Positions 1 to 7,799 of a stretch of DNA of 64,000 nucleotides are shown one piece after another (within the stretch, counting starts at the first letter, position 1; every line of letters starts with the position of its first letter). Origin of the DNA: Hymenobacter siberiensis (GTDB lineage: Bacteria; Bacteroidota; Bacteroidia; Cytophagales; Hymenobacteraceae); contig NZ_JAHLZY020000001.1 in assembly GCF_018967865.2 (NCBI RefSeq), positions 2,170,001 to 2,234,000 on the forward strand, given 5' to 3'. The position numbers were made by a program, and so were the translations under genes. The notes under the pieces were generated by a model. The model saw only the letters and a list, made by a program, of their open reading frames with translations, searched no databases and was not told the DNA's origin.

Positions 1-329
1 GGCGTGAAAAAATGCAGGCGTGGCCAGGTAAACCCCGCGAAGTTCGCGCTTTGCAGGGCTTCGATGTCGTTTTTTAAATCGTAGGTCAGGAACCCAAAGC
101 GCGGCGTTTCCGTCGCCAGCAGCCCGGATAAATCAGCCAGCGAATCAGGGCTTCTGTTCCCCGCAGCGGCCACCGCCAGCAGGCGCTCAAATGCGCCGTG
201 CGGATATTCCAGGTCATTGGGCTCGAAGTAGGTGCAGTGCGAAAAGGCCGCGCCCCAGCGCAGGGCCCGCACCCGAAAATTGGCGGGCAGCGCATGTAGC
301 GGAACGGTCACGGGAGAGGTTGCAGGCAC
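1..329 (-). CDS. pabB: Aminodeoxychorismate synthase component I-like, N-terminal fragment
   Basis: The leftward frame reads LPANFRVRALRWG, then FEPNDLEYPHGAFERLLA, then GFLTYDLKNDIEAL and runs off the left edge. The phrase GFLTYDLKN followed by a proline/phenylalanine stretch is typical of the N-terminal domain of chorismate-using enzymes of the PabB/TrpE family in Bacteroidota, where PabB transfers ammonia to chorismate to make aminodeoxychorismate for folate. Only about 110 residues are visible and the catalytic domain lies outside, so TrpE or an isochorismate synthase cannot be excluded. The start is uncertain: GTG at 329 is the best in-frame candidate, since the frame closes with TGA about 55 bases upstream and holds no ATG. 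Confidence 0.6.
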   Translation of the reverse strand, partial: MPATSPVTVPLHALPANFRVRALRWGAAFSHCTYFEPNDLEYPHGAFERLLAVAAAGNRSPDSLADLSGLLATETPRFGFLTYDLKNDIEALQSANFAGFTWPRLHFFT

Positions 330-381
330 AGCTAGAGAGACGGTTGATGCGGCATTTTTCGACGGTAAAGGTCGGGCCGGG

Positions 382-1968
382 CTACTTCAACTCCCGCAGG
401 GCCAATTTGGCTTTGGCATCGGTGCTGTTTTTGTATTCGTGCCAGGGGTAACGCAGCGCCCGCTGAAAATAAAGGCGCGCCGTGGGCTTGTTACCCACGC
501 TTTGGGCCATGTAGCCCTGTTGCAGAGCGGCCTGGGGGGCGTAGTAATAAGGGGCTTTGGGGCCCGCCTCGGTCTGGGTTTGTTCGAAATAGAACCAAGC
601 CGAATCGAGCCGGCCCAGACCCTGATAGGCGCGGGCCCGGCGGTAGGGGGCCTCAATGCGGTCGCGCCAAAGCGTGGTCTGATTGGTGTGGAAGGCCCAC
701 AGCGTACTGAGCGCCTCCCGGTCGTAGCCGCCGTCGGATTGCAGCCGGGCTTTGGTGAGGATGGGGTTGAGGGCTGTGGCCTCCTGGTAGTAATGCTGGG
801 CGTACACGTCCTCCTCCACATCGGCCGGGCCGGCTTGGTTGATGAGCGCACGATACTTGGCGGCTGCCACCGGTTGCCCACTCAGCCACATGGCCAGGTA
901 GAGCTTAAAGGCCGCATCCTTGCGGTAGTGATGGCCCCGAAACTCGTGCAGAAACGCCAGGTTTTCGCGCTCCGAAGCGGCGTATTCGCCCCGGTAGAGC
1001 AACAGGTCGGCGGCCATGTGGTGCAGGTAGGCCGTGGGCAGGTAGCCGGGGCCGGTGGGCCGGGCGCGGTAGGCGGCCAGGGCCGCCGCACCGTGGTGCT
1101 GGCGCTTCTCCACGCTGGTGCGCAGGTAGGTAAATAACAGATTATCATGCTGTTGGGTGGTGAGCTGCTCGGCCAGGCGCAAGGCCTCAGCGGGCTTTTT
1201 ATAGTAGCTCTCCCGAATCAGGGCCAGAAAAATCTGGCTTTCGAGTTGGAAATCATTTGGCTGAGCGGCGGCCTGGCCCAGGCGTTGCAGGCCCGTATCC
1301 GAGTTGGCCGTGAGGCCCAGCAGGCGCAGCAGCCAGTGGTAGCCCTCGGGCAGCGAGCCCACTGCAAACTCACAAACACCCAGCGTTTTGCGTGCCGGCA
1401 GGAAGGTGGGATACTGCTTCACCACGTCCTGCATCTGGTGGTAGCCGCTGCGCAGGTGGTAGCCCCCCACCACCAGGTGTTTGAATAGCAATTGGCTCAG
1501 TCCCAGGTGTAGCGTGATTTCGGCCCGGGCATAATCGCGCAACGCGCTGGCCGGCGCATCATCCAGCGCGTCGAGGCGGGCTGTCTGCGTGGCCGTCAGC
1601 GCATCGTAACGGCTGGCATCCTGGGTGATGAGCAGCTCCACAAAATCGGCACAGTTGGCCACCAGCAGGGGGGCGGGGGCGGTGGGCGCACTGGCCAGCT
1701 CAGTCCGGAGCAGGGCGCGGCCCGCGTCGAGGCGCAGCTTCATAACTTCCGCGTAGGCGCGGCGGCTGTTGGTGCTCAGGGCGTCAGGTTTTTGATTCTG
1801 ATTTTCGAGCTGTTCAACGTTATCAGGGAGGTGCTGAATTTCGACGGCTTCGGGGAGGTTCAGGCAACGCGCCGGGGCCAGCAGCGGGCCGCCCGCCAAC
1901 GCCAGCACCAGCCCGACCCGGCGGGCGCAGATGCAAAACGCAGCAACGGATAACAATCGACTAGCCAT
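382..1968 (-). CDS. Secreted TPR-like repeat protein of unknown function
   Basis: I do not recognise a named family. The ATG at 1968 is chosen because it is followed by a hydrophobic signal-like stretch (LLSVAAFCICARRVGLVLALAGG), whereas the longer open frame runs back into the neighbouring gene. The mature part, about 500 residues, is alpha-helical, rich in Ala, Leu, Tyr and Arg, with TPR-like segments such as AEQLTTQQHDNLLFTYLRT and RRARAYQGLGRLDSAWFYFE near the C-terminus. This points to an exported protein-protein interaction scaffold. It sits 82 bases downstream of the zinc-ribbon gene on the same strand but behind a strong terminator hairpin, so it is probably transcribed separately. 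The stop at 382 lies just upstream of the pabB-like frame. Confidence 0.7.
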   Translation of the reverse strand: MASRLLSVAAFCICARRVGLVLALAGGPLLAPARCLNLPEAVEIQHLPDNVEQLENQNQKPDALSTNSRRAYAEVMKLRLDAGRALLRTELASAPTAPAPLLVANCADFVELLITQDASRYDALTATQTARLDALDDAPASALRDYARAEITLHLGLSQLLFKHLVVGGYHLRSGYHQMQDVVKQYPTFLPARKTLGVCEFAVGSLPEGYHWLLRLLGLTANSDTGLQRLGQAAAQPNDFQLESQIFLALIRESYYKKPAEALRLAEQLTTQQHDNLLFTYLRTSVEKRQHHGAAALAAYRARPTGPGYLPTAYLHHMAADLLLYRGEYAASERENLAFLHEFRGHHYRKDAAFKLYLAMWLSGQPVAAAKYRALINQAGPADVEEDVYAQHYYQEATALNPILTKARLQSDGGYDREALSTLWAFHTNQTTLWRDRIEAPYRRARAYQGLGRLDSAWFYFEQTQTEAGPKAPYYYAPQAALQQGYMAQSVGNKPTARLYFQRALRYPWHEYKNSTDAKAKLALRELK

Positions 1969-1997
1969 AAAACCGCAAAGACCCAAAACCCGGCAAC

Positions 1998-2028
1998 AAA
2001 AAAGGAACGGCACTGCCGTTCCTTTTTT
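1998..2028 (-). terminator. Intrinsic terminator, perfect 15-bp stem
   Basis: Two perfect 15-base arms (1998-2012 and 2014-2028) with a one-base loop centre. Each arm ends in six A or T residues around GGAACGGCA, so it can end transcription in either direction. It closes the leftward zinc-ribbon transcript (stop at 2051). Confidence 0.85.
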
Positions 2029-2050
2029 CAATTCATAAAGCAACCGAAAG

Positions 2051-2812
2051 CTACGCAACACGAGCTTCCACGTCGGCCAGAATCCGGCCACAGTGCTCGC
2101 ACACGATAATTTTCTTGTGCGAGATGATATCGGCCTGGCGCTGGGGCGGCACCGTGTTGAAGCAGCCACCGCAGGCATCGCGGCGCACCAGCACCACGGC
2201 CAGGCCGTTGCGCACGTTGCCGCGAATGCGGGTGTAAGCCGTCAACAGGCGCTCTTCTACCGGCTTGGTAGCTTCCTCGCGCTGGGCCATGATGTTGCGC
2301 TCTTCCTCTTCGTTTTCCGAAATAATGGTGTCGAGCTCGCTCTTTTTGGTGTCGAGGTCCTTGCGGCGCTCGTCCAGTTTCGACTTCGTACCGCTGATTT
2401 CGGCGTTTTTCACGTCAATCTGGTACTGCGACTCCTTGATTTTCTTGTCGGCAATCTGGATTTCCAGGCGCTGCAGCTCAATTTCCTTGGCAATGGCTTC
2501 GAACTCGCGATTATTGCGTACGTTCTGCTGCTGCTCGTCGTACTTCTTGATGAGCGTTTCGGCATCCTTGCTGGCTTGCTTGCGGCTCTTGATAAAGTCG
2601 TTCAGGCCCTGAATGTCTTCGTCGAACTTCTTCACACGCACCTCATAGCCAGCAATTTCGTCTTCCAAGTCGCTCACTTCCTCGGGCAAATCGCCCCGCA
2701 CGCGCCGAATTTCGTCGAGCTGCGAATCGAGGTGCTGCAAGGTGAGCATGGCTTCGAGCTTGGCGGCTACGGGAACGTCGGCGGGAGCCACGGCGGCACT
2801 TTTAGCAGTCAT
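2051..2812 (-). CDS. Zinc-ribbon coiled-coil protein (CdsZ/DUF164 type)
   Basis: A 253-residue protein. Residues about 15-190 form an uninterrupted charged coiled coil (LEDEIAGYEVRVKKFDEDI and following heptads). The C-terminus carries a C4 zinc ribbon, CGGC followed about 22 residues later by CEHC. This is the zf-RING_7 (formerly DUF164) architecture, conserved in Bacteroidota and many other bacteria; some members act in translation or envelope-associated functions but the exact role is not settled. The start ATG overlaps the end of the nif3 gene by 11 bases, a pairing seen widely in this phylum. A TAnnTTTG box inside the end of nif3 (2852-2859) could give it its own promoter, and a strong terminator follows. 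Confidence 0.88.
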   Translation of the reverse strand: MTAKSAAVAPADVPVAAKLEAMLTLQHLDSQLDEIRRVRGDLPEEVSDLEDEIAGYEVRVKKFDEDIQGLNDFIKSRKQASKDAETLIKKYDEQQQNVRNNREFEAIAKEIELQRLEIQIADKKIKESQYQIDVKNAEISGTKSKLDERRKDLDTKKSELDTIISENEEEERNIMAQREEATKPVEERLLTAYTRIRGNVRNGLAVVLVRRDACGGCFNTVPPQRQADIISHKKIIVCEHCGRILADVEARVA

Positions 2813-3923
2813 ATTGAACGGGGTTCGTAGGGGTTTCAGCGATTAAGACCGCAAAAGTACGTTCAAATCCGGCCGTTAGCAAATCCCGGAATACTTCGCC
2901 GGTGAACTGTTCGCTCTCAAAATGGCCCACGTCGCAGAGCATCAGCTGGCCCTCGGCCCCAAAAAACTCGTGGTATTTCACATCGCCGGTCACGTAGGCA
3001 TCGGCCCCCGCGGCCCGCGCCGCGCCAATGAGAAACGCGCCCGCCCCGCCGCAGATGGCCACCGTTTTAATTAGTTTATCAAACGCCGTGTGGCGCACCA
3101 CGGGCACCAGCAGCTGCCGCTTCAGTAGTTGCCGGAACGCGGCCGGGGCCAGCGCCTCAGGCAGCTCGCCCACCAGGCCCGCACCTATTTCCTGATGCGT
3201 GTTTTCGAGCTTAATCAGCTCATAGGCAACTTCTTCATAAGGATGCGCGGCCCGCAAGGCCCGCAGCACGGCCGCCTGCCGGTGCAGCGGCAGCAGCACT
3301 TCGAGGCGCAATTCGGCCACGGTTTCGGGCTGGTTTTGGATACCGATGGCGGGCTGAGTACCCGCGCCGGGCGTGAAGGTGCCGGTGCCCTCGGTGCGGA
3401 AGCTGCAGTCGGAATACTGGCCCACCTGGCCGGCCCCGGCGGCGTAGAGCGCGGCCAGCACGCGGCCGGCTAAGTCGGTTTGCTGGTCTTCGGGCCGGTT
3501 GGGCACGTAGGTGATGAGGCGGGCCAGGGTGCCGCTTTGCGGAGCCAGCACGCGGGTTTTTAGCAGGCCAAGTTTTTCGGCGAGCTTGTCATTGACGCCG
3601 CCGCGCACGTTGTCGAGGTTGGTGTGGGCGGCGTAGATGGCCACGTCGTTTTTGAGGGCCGCGATGATGGTTTGCTCCACTTCATTGGCCCCGGTGAGGC
3701 GCTTGAGGGGCCGGAAAATAACCGGATGGTGGGCCACCACCACGTTGCAGCCGCGCCGTACGGCCTCGGCTACGATGGCCGGGGTGCAGTCCAGCGTTAT
3801 CAGTACGCCGGCTATTTCGGCCTGCGGGTCGCCGCATTGCAGGCCGGCGTTGTCGTAGCTTTCCTGGTAGGCGAGGGGCGCGGCGGCTTCCAGCAGGCGG
3901 GCAAGGTCTTGAACGGTGGGCAC
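2802..3923 (-). CDS. Nif3-like dinuclear metal centre protein (YqfO/YbgI family)
   Basis: A 373-residue member of the Nif3/DUF34 family, of YqfO length, with the extra middle domain (about residues 130-240, ending in RAAHPYEEVAYELI). Metal ligands are visible: His65-His66 in VVAHHPVIF, His100 and Asp104 in AAHTNLDNV, and the C-terminal DVGHFESEQF. Members form hexameric rings with two metals per subunit; a role as a GTP cyclohydrolase-like or metal-related hydrolase has been proposed but no single function is established. The start is a GTG at 3923, matching the family start just before the AYQESYDNAGL motif. It is followed, with an 11-base overlap, by the zinc-ribbon gene. Confidence 0.93.
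   Translation of the reverse strand: MPTVQDLARLLEAAAPLAYQESYDNAGLQCGDPQAEIAGVLITLDCTPAIVAEAVRRGCNVVVAHHPVIFRPLKRLTGANEVEQTIIAALKNDVAIYAAHTNLDNVRGGVNDKLAEKLGLLKTRVLAPQSGTLARLITYVPNRPEDQQTDLAGRVLAALYAAGAGQVGQYSDCSFRTEGTGTFTPGAGTQPAIGIQNQPETVAELRLEVLLPLHRQAAVLRALRAAHPYEEVAYELIKLENTHQEIGAGLVGELPEALAPAAFRQLLKRQLLVPVVRHTAFDKLIKTVAICGGAGAFLIGAARAAGADAYVTGDVKYHEFFGAEGQLMLCDVGHFESEQFTGEVFRDLLTAGFERTFAVLIAETPTNPVQYDC
2852..2859 (-). promoter_or_regulatory. Bacteroidota -7 box TACTTTTG
   Basis: On the minus strand the sequence reads TACTTTTG, a full match to TAnnTTTG. It lies 40 bases before the zinc-ribbon start codon and inside the 3' end of nif3, suggesting an internal promoter. No clear -33 TTTG was checked beyond this match. 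Confidence 0.5.
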
Positions 3924-3969
3924 TTTGGGGGAAGGGTTGAGTTTTGAATGTTGAGTTATGAGCAGGGTA

Positions 3970-3978
3970 GGCAGCGGC
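3970..3978. repeat. Left copy of IS target-site duplication
   Basis: GGCAGCGGC immediately before the left inverted repeat of the IS; an identical copy lies at 5186-5194. Nine bases is usual for IS4-family insertion. Confidence 0.9.
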
Positions 3979-5185
3979 TACTCTACCCTACTAAAAGTCA
4001 GGCAAGGCAAAAAAACGGGGCGGCCCGACCTTTGAGGTTCCTACACGCTCAACTCGTTCCGCCCCATGAAGCAACGCCTCATCGCCAAAATTACGACCGT
4101 TTTACAACACCTGCCGGTGGTGCGCAACCTGGCTCGCCAAAAGTTTGTGAGCCAGTTCATCATCGCGCTGATAAAAAGCCGCAACGTCCAATTCTGCGAG
4201 GTGGCCCAGCACTTGAACGATGCCGTCAAGTTGGCCTCGAACGAAACCCGGATTCAGGATTTTTTCCGCGAAACGGACCTGAACTATCTGGTGCTGGCGC
4301 AGTTAGTGCTGGGCCTGCTGCCGGCCCAGGGCAAGCTGCGCCTGTGCCTGGACCGCACGGAGTGGGATTTCGGCCAGTGCCAGGTCAATATCCTGCTCGT
4401 GACCGTGGGTCAGGGCGCGTTTCACGTGCCCCTCTACTGGGAACTGCTCGACAACCGCAGCGGCAATTCCAACGCGGCTGACCGCATCGCCCTGCTCCGG
4501 GTCTGCGTCCAGGTGCTGGGCAAAGACCGGATTGGCCTGGTGCTGGGCGACCGCGAATTCGTGGGCCATGCCTGGTTCAAATGGCTCAAGGACAACGGAC
4601 TGCCTTTTGTTATGCGTCTACCCCGGCACCATCTGCTCACTCACCCGAGTGGCCGCCGGCAAGCCATTACGGACCTGGGCCTGGCCGTCGGACAGACCCG
4701 GCGCTTCGCCCAGTGCCAGGTCGACGGGGTCTGGGGACAGGTCTGGGTCAAGGCCTTGACGGACGGGGATTTCCTCTTTCTTTTTGGCAACGTGGGCCTG
4801 CCGTACATGGGGCAGCTCTACGCCAAGCGCTGGACCATCGAGCAGTGCTTTCAGAACCTCAAAGGTCGGGGCTTCAACCTGGAGGCCAGTCACTTGCGCT
4901 GCCACCTGAAGTTGCGCAAGCTCGTGGCCCTGGTCAGTCTGGCGTACGCCTTTTGCCTGGGCGTGGGCACGGTAGCCGACCGGAAAAGCCAGCCCATCGG
5001 CCGCAAAAACCACGGCTACCGAGCCATGAGCCTTAGCCGACACGGCTTAAATATCCTGCGCCAGCTCAGCCGCCCCGGTACCGGGGCGGCTGAGAAGCTC
5101 GCCCGAATGGTGGAAACAGTATTGCGCTGGTTTTGCTGGCAAATTACTCGATATCAATTCACTAGAAAAATAGTAGGGTAGAGTA
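3979..5185 (+). mobile_element. Complete IS4-family insertion sequence, 1207 bp
   Basis: The ends are perfect 15-bp inverted repeats, TACTCTACCCTACTA at 3979-3993 and its complement at 5171-5185. They are flanked by the 9-bp direct repeat GGCAGCGGC. The single gene encodes an intact DDE transposase whose stop codon lies inside the right repeat. Identical ends and target copies, with an open transposase, suggest a recent insertion that may still be mobile. It interrupts the last codons of a SMUG2-like glycosylase gene. Confidence 0.95.
4066..5181 (+). CDS. IS4-family DDE transposase
   Basis: A full-length 371-residue transposase. The catalytic triad is visible: Asp96 in LCLDRTEWDFG, Asp162 in LGDREFVG, and Glu259 in YAKRWTIEQCFQNLK. 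This last stretch is an exact Y-(2)-R-(3)-E-(6)-K signature (Tyr252, Arg255, Glu259, Lys266), which defines IS4. The enzyme cuts and joins the ends of its own element. The ATG at 4066 lies 87 bases inside the left end. The stop TAG (5179-5181) falls within the right inverted repeat, a common economy in small ISs. There is no frameshift or missing residue, so the protein should be active. Confidence 0.95.
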   Translation: MKQRLIAKITTVLQHLPVVRNLARQKFVSQFIIALIKSRNVQFCEVAQHLNDAVKLASNETRIQDFFRETDLNYLVLAQLVLGLLPAQGKLRLCLDRTEWDFGQCQVNILLVTVGQGAFHVPLYWELLDNRSGNSNAADRIALLRVCVQVLGKDRIGLVLGDREFVGHAWFKWLKDNGLPFVMRLPRHHLLTHPSGRRQAITDLGLAVGQTRRFAQCQVDGVWGQVWVKALTDGDFLFLFGNVGLPYMGQLYAKRWTIEQCFQNLKGRGFNLEASHLRCHLKLRKLVALVSLAYAFCLGVGTVADRKSQPIGRKNHGYRAMSLSRHGLNILRQLSRPGTGAAEKLARMVETVLRWFCWQITRYQFTRKIVG

Positions 5186-5194
5186 GGCAGCGGC
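5186..5194. repeat. Right copy of IS target-site duplication
   Basis: GGCAGCGGC directly after the right inverted repeat, identical to 3970-3978. Confidence 0.9.
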
Positions 5195-5854
5195 CCAGCA
5201 TCTCTACATAGTGGGCTACGTTCGCGGCTTCGCCTCGGCTTTTGTACTGCATGAGGTGGCGCGGGTGGTCGAGCACGATGATTTTATCGAATAAGCTCAG
5301 CTCGGCGTTGAGGCGCTTGAAGAATTCGCCGTTGCGCTTGCCCAGGCTCACGGCCACATCGCGGCGTAAACCTAACGATTCTACCTGCTGGCGCAGCTAA
5401 AGTTGGATATACGGCCACAGGGCTTTGGTGAGAACGGGGGAGTCGTAGTAATTGTAGTTCAGGCCATTTTTCAGTAGCACCAGTGGGTCTAATGAGCCCA
5501 CATAGAAGTGCTGATAAAATGTCGCCGGGCCGCCCATGGCTGCAATGACTTTGTACACGAACTGGGTGGAGGTTTCGGGCCGCTGCCGGGGTAGGTCGTG
5601 TTCGATGCCGCAAAGGTCGGTCAGGGCGGTGGGGTCGGTGAAGGCCACGCCGGTAAGGCCCATGCCCAGCCGGCCGGGGTTGATGCCCAGCACGGCCACG
5701 CGGGGTGGCGCTTCGGGGTAGAATTTATGGGTAAACTGGCTCAGCAGGTCGAATACGGCCGGCTCGCGGAACGGGCTTCTACCCCCGCCGGTAGGGCCGT
5801 GGGCAGGGGAAAGGTGCGCAGAAGGCGCGGAAGGGAAGTAGCCAGGTTTGGCAT
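5186..5854 (-). pseudogene. Decayed SMUG2-like uracil-DNA glycosylase (DUF4918 type) with three lesions
   Basis: Read leftward from ATG 5854, the protein starts LPRLLRTFPLPTALPAGVEA, then must shift frame to continue PFREPAVFDLLSQFTHKFYPEAPP and VAVLGINPGRLGMG, the nucleotide-binding motif of DUF4918 uracil-glycosylase relatives. A 7-base loss at GVE(VLN)PF would explain the shift. Further on, an in-frame TAG follows WPYIQL (near 5398-5400), after which the same frame resumes with RQQVESLGLRRDVAVSLGKRNGEFF and KIIVLDHPRHLMQY. Finally the IS4 element replaces the last codons: without it the frame would read MLGRCLPCS and stop at 3956-3958. The family excises damaged bases from DNA; this copy cannot make a complete protein unless the lesions are sequencing errors. 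Confidence 0.8.
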
Positions 5855-5868
5855 GGATTATTAAGGCT

Positions 5869-6558
5869 TTATTGGGAAATAACCGGGGTGACCGTTCGAT
5901 GCCTCGAGACGCCCAGAGGCCATGTCAGGGCCACCGCGCCGGGGCCGATGCTAATCCGACTTAGCAATGGGTAGAGGGCCCGAGCGCCGTGCTGGTGGTG
6001 GGCTGCAAACTGCAACCCATCGAACAAAAGTAGGAATCCGCCTTGCAGCAGCAGCGACTGCCCGTAGCCCCGCCAGCGCTCAGGGGAGCCTGAGGCGGTG
6101 GGATTGCGGCCTTTTTCGAGCAGGTAAAAGCCCGTGGCCAGGTAGGCCACGTCGAGGCCGGCGTTGAACAGGTAGAGGTTTTCGGTACGCAGCTGGGCGC
6201 GCACGTTGGTGGCGCGGTCGGCAGCCGGCGGCCGATTGGCCCGCCGGGCGGCCAGGTAGCCGGTGCCCGCCAGGGCCAGGTTAACGGCGCCCCAGCCAAC
6301 ATTCATCTGATGAAAATAGTGGGCCGAGCCTTCCGTTTGGCTCGTAGCAATGCCGCTGACCACTAAATTGCCCACGGCCCAGCCGCCCAATACTGCCAGC
6401 GCCCGCTGGTCGAGCCGGGTGCGCTCGGCAGCAAAAGCAGTTAGTCCAGTCGAAGAGGCAGGCAGCTGCCGGGGCAACGAATCGGCGGGGACCTGAGCCC
6501 ATGCGGGCACTATTGGGGCCACGGCCAACAGGCAGCCAAGCAGGAACAACGAGCGCAT
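5869..6558 (-). CDS. DUF6992-like membrane protein
   Basis: About 229 residues from the ATG at 6558, chosen because a clean signal peptide follows (RSLFLLGCLLAVAPIVPAWA, then Q). The rest has several hydrophobic segments alternating with short loops, such as LAVLGGWAVGNLVVSGIA, WGAVNLALAGTGYLAA, AGLDVAYLATGFYLLEKG and GYGQSLLLQGGFLLLFDGLQF. This pattern matches small DUF6992-type proteins of Bacteroidota (assigned from memory); function unknown, probably in a membrane. It is divergent from lpxK and ends just before the glycosylase remnant. Confidence 0.65.
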   Translation of the reverse strand: MRSLFLLGCLLAVAPIVPAWAQVPADSLPRQLPASSTGLTAFAAERTRLDQRALAVLGGWAVGNLVVSGIATSQTEGSAHYFHQMNVGWGAVNLALAGTGYLAARRANRPPAADRATNVRAQLRTENLYLFNAGLDVAYLATGFYLLEKGRNPTASGSPERWRGYGQSLLLQGGFLLLFDGLQFAAHHQHGARALYPLLSRISIGPGAVALTWPLGVSRHRTVTPVISQ

Positions 6559-6639
6559 GGAAATGGTAAATAGCGTGAGGTGACGGGTTGGGTGCAACCG
6601 CTTCGGGGCTTAGTTGTGCGGGTGGCTCGGCAACCGCCG

Positions 6640-6647
6640 TACTTTTG
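6640..6647 (+). promoter_or_regulatory. -7 box TACTTTTG before lpxK
   Basis: A full TAnnTTTG match 29 bases before GTG 6677, with a TTG at 6614-6616 near the expected -33 position. Because it lies inside the longer open frame (start 6614), it supports the downstream GTG as the real lpxK start. Confidence 0.55.
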
Positions 6648-6676
6648 CGGGCCTTTGCTCCGGTAATAGTTCGCGC

Positions 6677-7744
6677 GTGCAGTCCGTTATAACCTTTTTA
6701 GTGTTGCCGTTTTCCTGGCTTTATGCCGCCGTGCTGGCCGTGCGCAATTGGCTTTACGACATCGGCTGGAAACGGACTGAAACTTTCGCCGTGCCGCTGC
6801 TCAATGTGGGCAACCTGCGCGTAGGCGGCACCGGCAAAACGCCGCACGTAATATGGCTGGTGGAAGAATTGCTGCGCCAGGGCCACCGCCCGGCCATCCT
6901 CAGCCGGGGCTACGGCCGCCAGACCAAAGGCCCGCGCCTGGCCGGCCCCCAGGATTCGGCCGCGACCGTGGGCGACGAGCCTTGGCAGTATTTCGAGCAG
7001 TTTGCGGCCCGTAGCGTGGTGGTGGCCGTGGCCGAGGAGCGCCGGCTGGGCGCGCACTTGTTGCTGCGCGAACACCCGGAAATTACCGTCATCGTGCTCG
7101 ACGACGCTTACCAGCACCGCGCCGTGCGCCCGGCGCTCAATATTCTTCTCACGGAGCTGGCCCGGCCTTTTTATGCGGACTACGTGCTGCCCGCTGGCCG
7201 CCTGCGCGAAAGCCGCGCCGGGGCCGCCCGCGCCGATATCATCATCGTAACCAAGTGCCCGCTCACCCTTTCATTCGCTGACCAGCAGGCTGTCGCGCAC
7301 CAAGTTCGGCGCTACAGCCGGCCCGGTACGCCCGTGCTTTTTTCCGCTTACGACTACGCCGCGCCCCGGGCGCTGCCAGGTGCCTCGTCCATTGTTTTGC
7401 CCGCCACACCTGCCGGTCCGGCCCTGCTGCTGACGGGTATTGCCCAGCCTAGCCCGCTGCGCGAATACCTGGAAAACCAGGGTTATGGCATCCGGCACCA
7501 CGCCAATTTCCCCGACCATCACGCCTTCACGCCGGAGGATGTCGCGGCGCTGCGGGCGCATTGGCAGCCGGGCTGGCCTATTTTTACGACGGAAAAGGAC
7601 GCCACGCGCCTGCTGGCTCCCGAATTGTGGGCCGCCCGGGCCGGCCTGCCGCTCTATACCATTCCGGTACGGGCGGCGTTTCTGGGCGATGGTGGCGTGG
7701 CTCTGCGACAGTTGTTGCCGCCCGTGCCCGCTGCGGGTGCTTGA
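6677..7744 (+). CDS. lpxK: Tetraacyldisaccharide 4'-kinase
   Basis: LpxK phosphorylates the 4' position of the lipid A disaccharide at the inner membrane, using ATP. The protein is about 355 residues from the GTG, with an N-terminal membrane anchor (FLVLPFSWLYAAVLAVRNW), the P-loop GGTGKTP at about residues 50-56, SRGYGR about 25 residues on, and the DDAYQHR motif of the family. A C-terminal FTTEKDATRL segment is also typical. The GTG at 6677 gives the usual family length and lies downstream of a promoter box. It begins a rightward run with the porin and miaE genes. Its partners lpxA, lpxC/fabZ and lpxD are about 45 kb away in this window. Confidence 0.95.
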   Translation: MQSVITFLVLPFSWLYAAVLAVRNWLYDIGWKRTETFAVPLLNVGNLRVGGTGKTPHVIWLVEELLRQGHRPAILSRGYGRQTKGPRLAGPQDSAATVGDEPWQYFEQFAARSVVVAVAEERRLGAHLLLREHPEITVIVLDDAYQHRAVRPALNILLTELARPFYADYVLPAGRLRESRAGAARADIIIVTKCPLTLSFADQQAVAHQVRRYSRPGTPVLFSAYDYAAPRALPGASSIVLPATPAGPALLLTGIAQPSPLREYLENQGYGIRHHANFPDHHAFTPEDVAALRAHWQPGWPIFTTEKDATRLLAPELWAARAGLPLYTIPVRAAFLGDGGVALRQLLPPVPAAGA

Positions 7745-7799
7745 TTTACATTGACTTGACTGGCGGCAATATTGCCCGCCCGTCTATTTTGTTTCCTCC

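Noticed and set aside
232..1137. 301-codon plus-strand open frame over the TPR-like gene
   Set aside because: Composition is that of an antisense frame; the minus-strand gene has a signal peptide and helical repeats.
2855..2885. tRNA T-arm-like sequence GTTCAAATCC
   Set aside because: No acceptor or anticodon stems can be formed around it; it is within the nif3 coding region.
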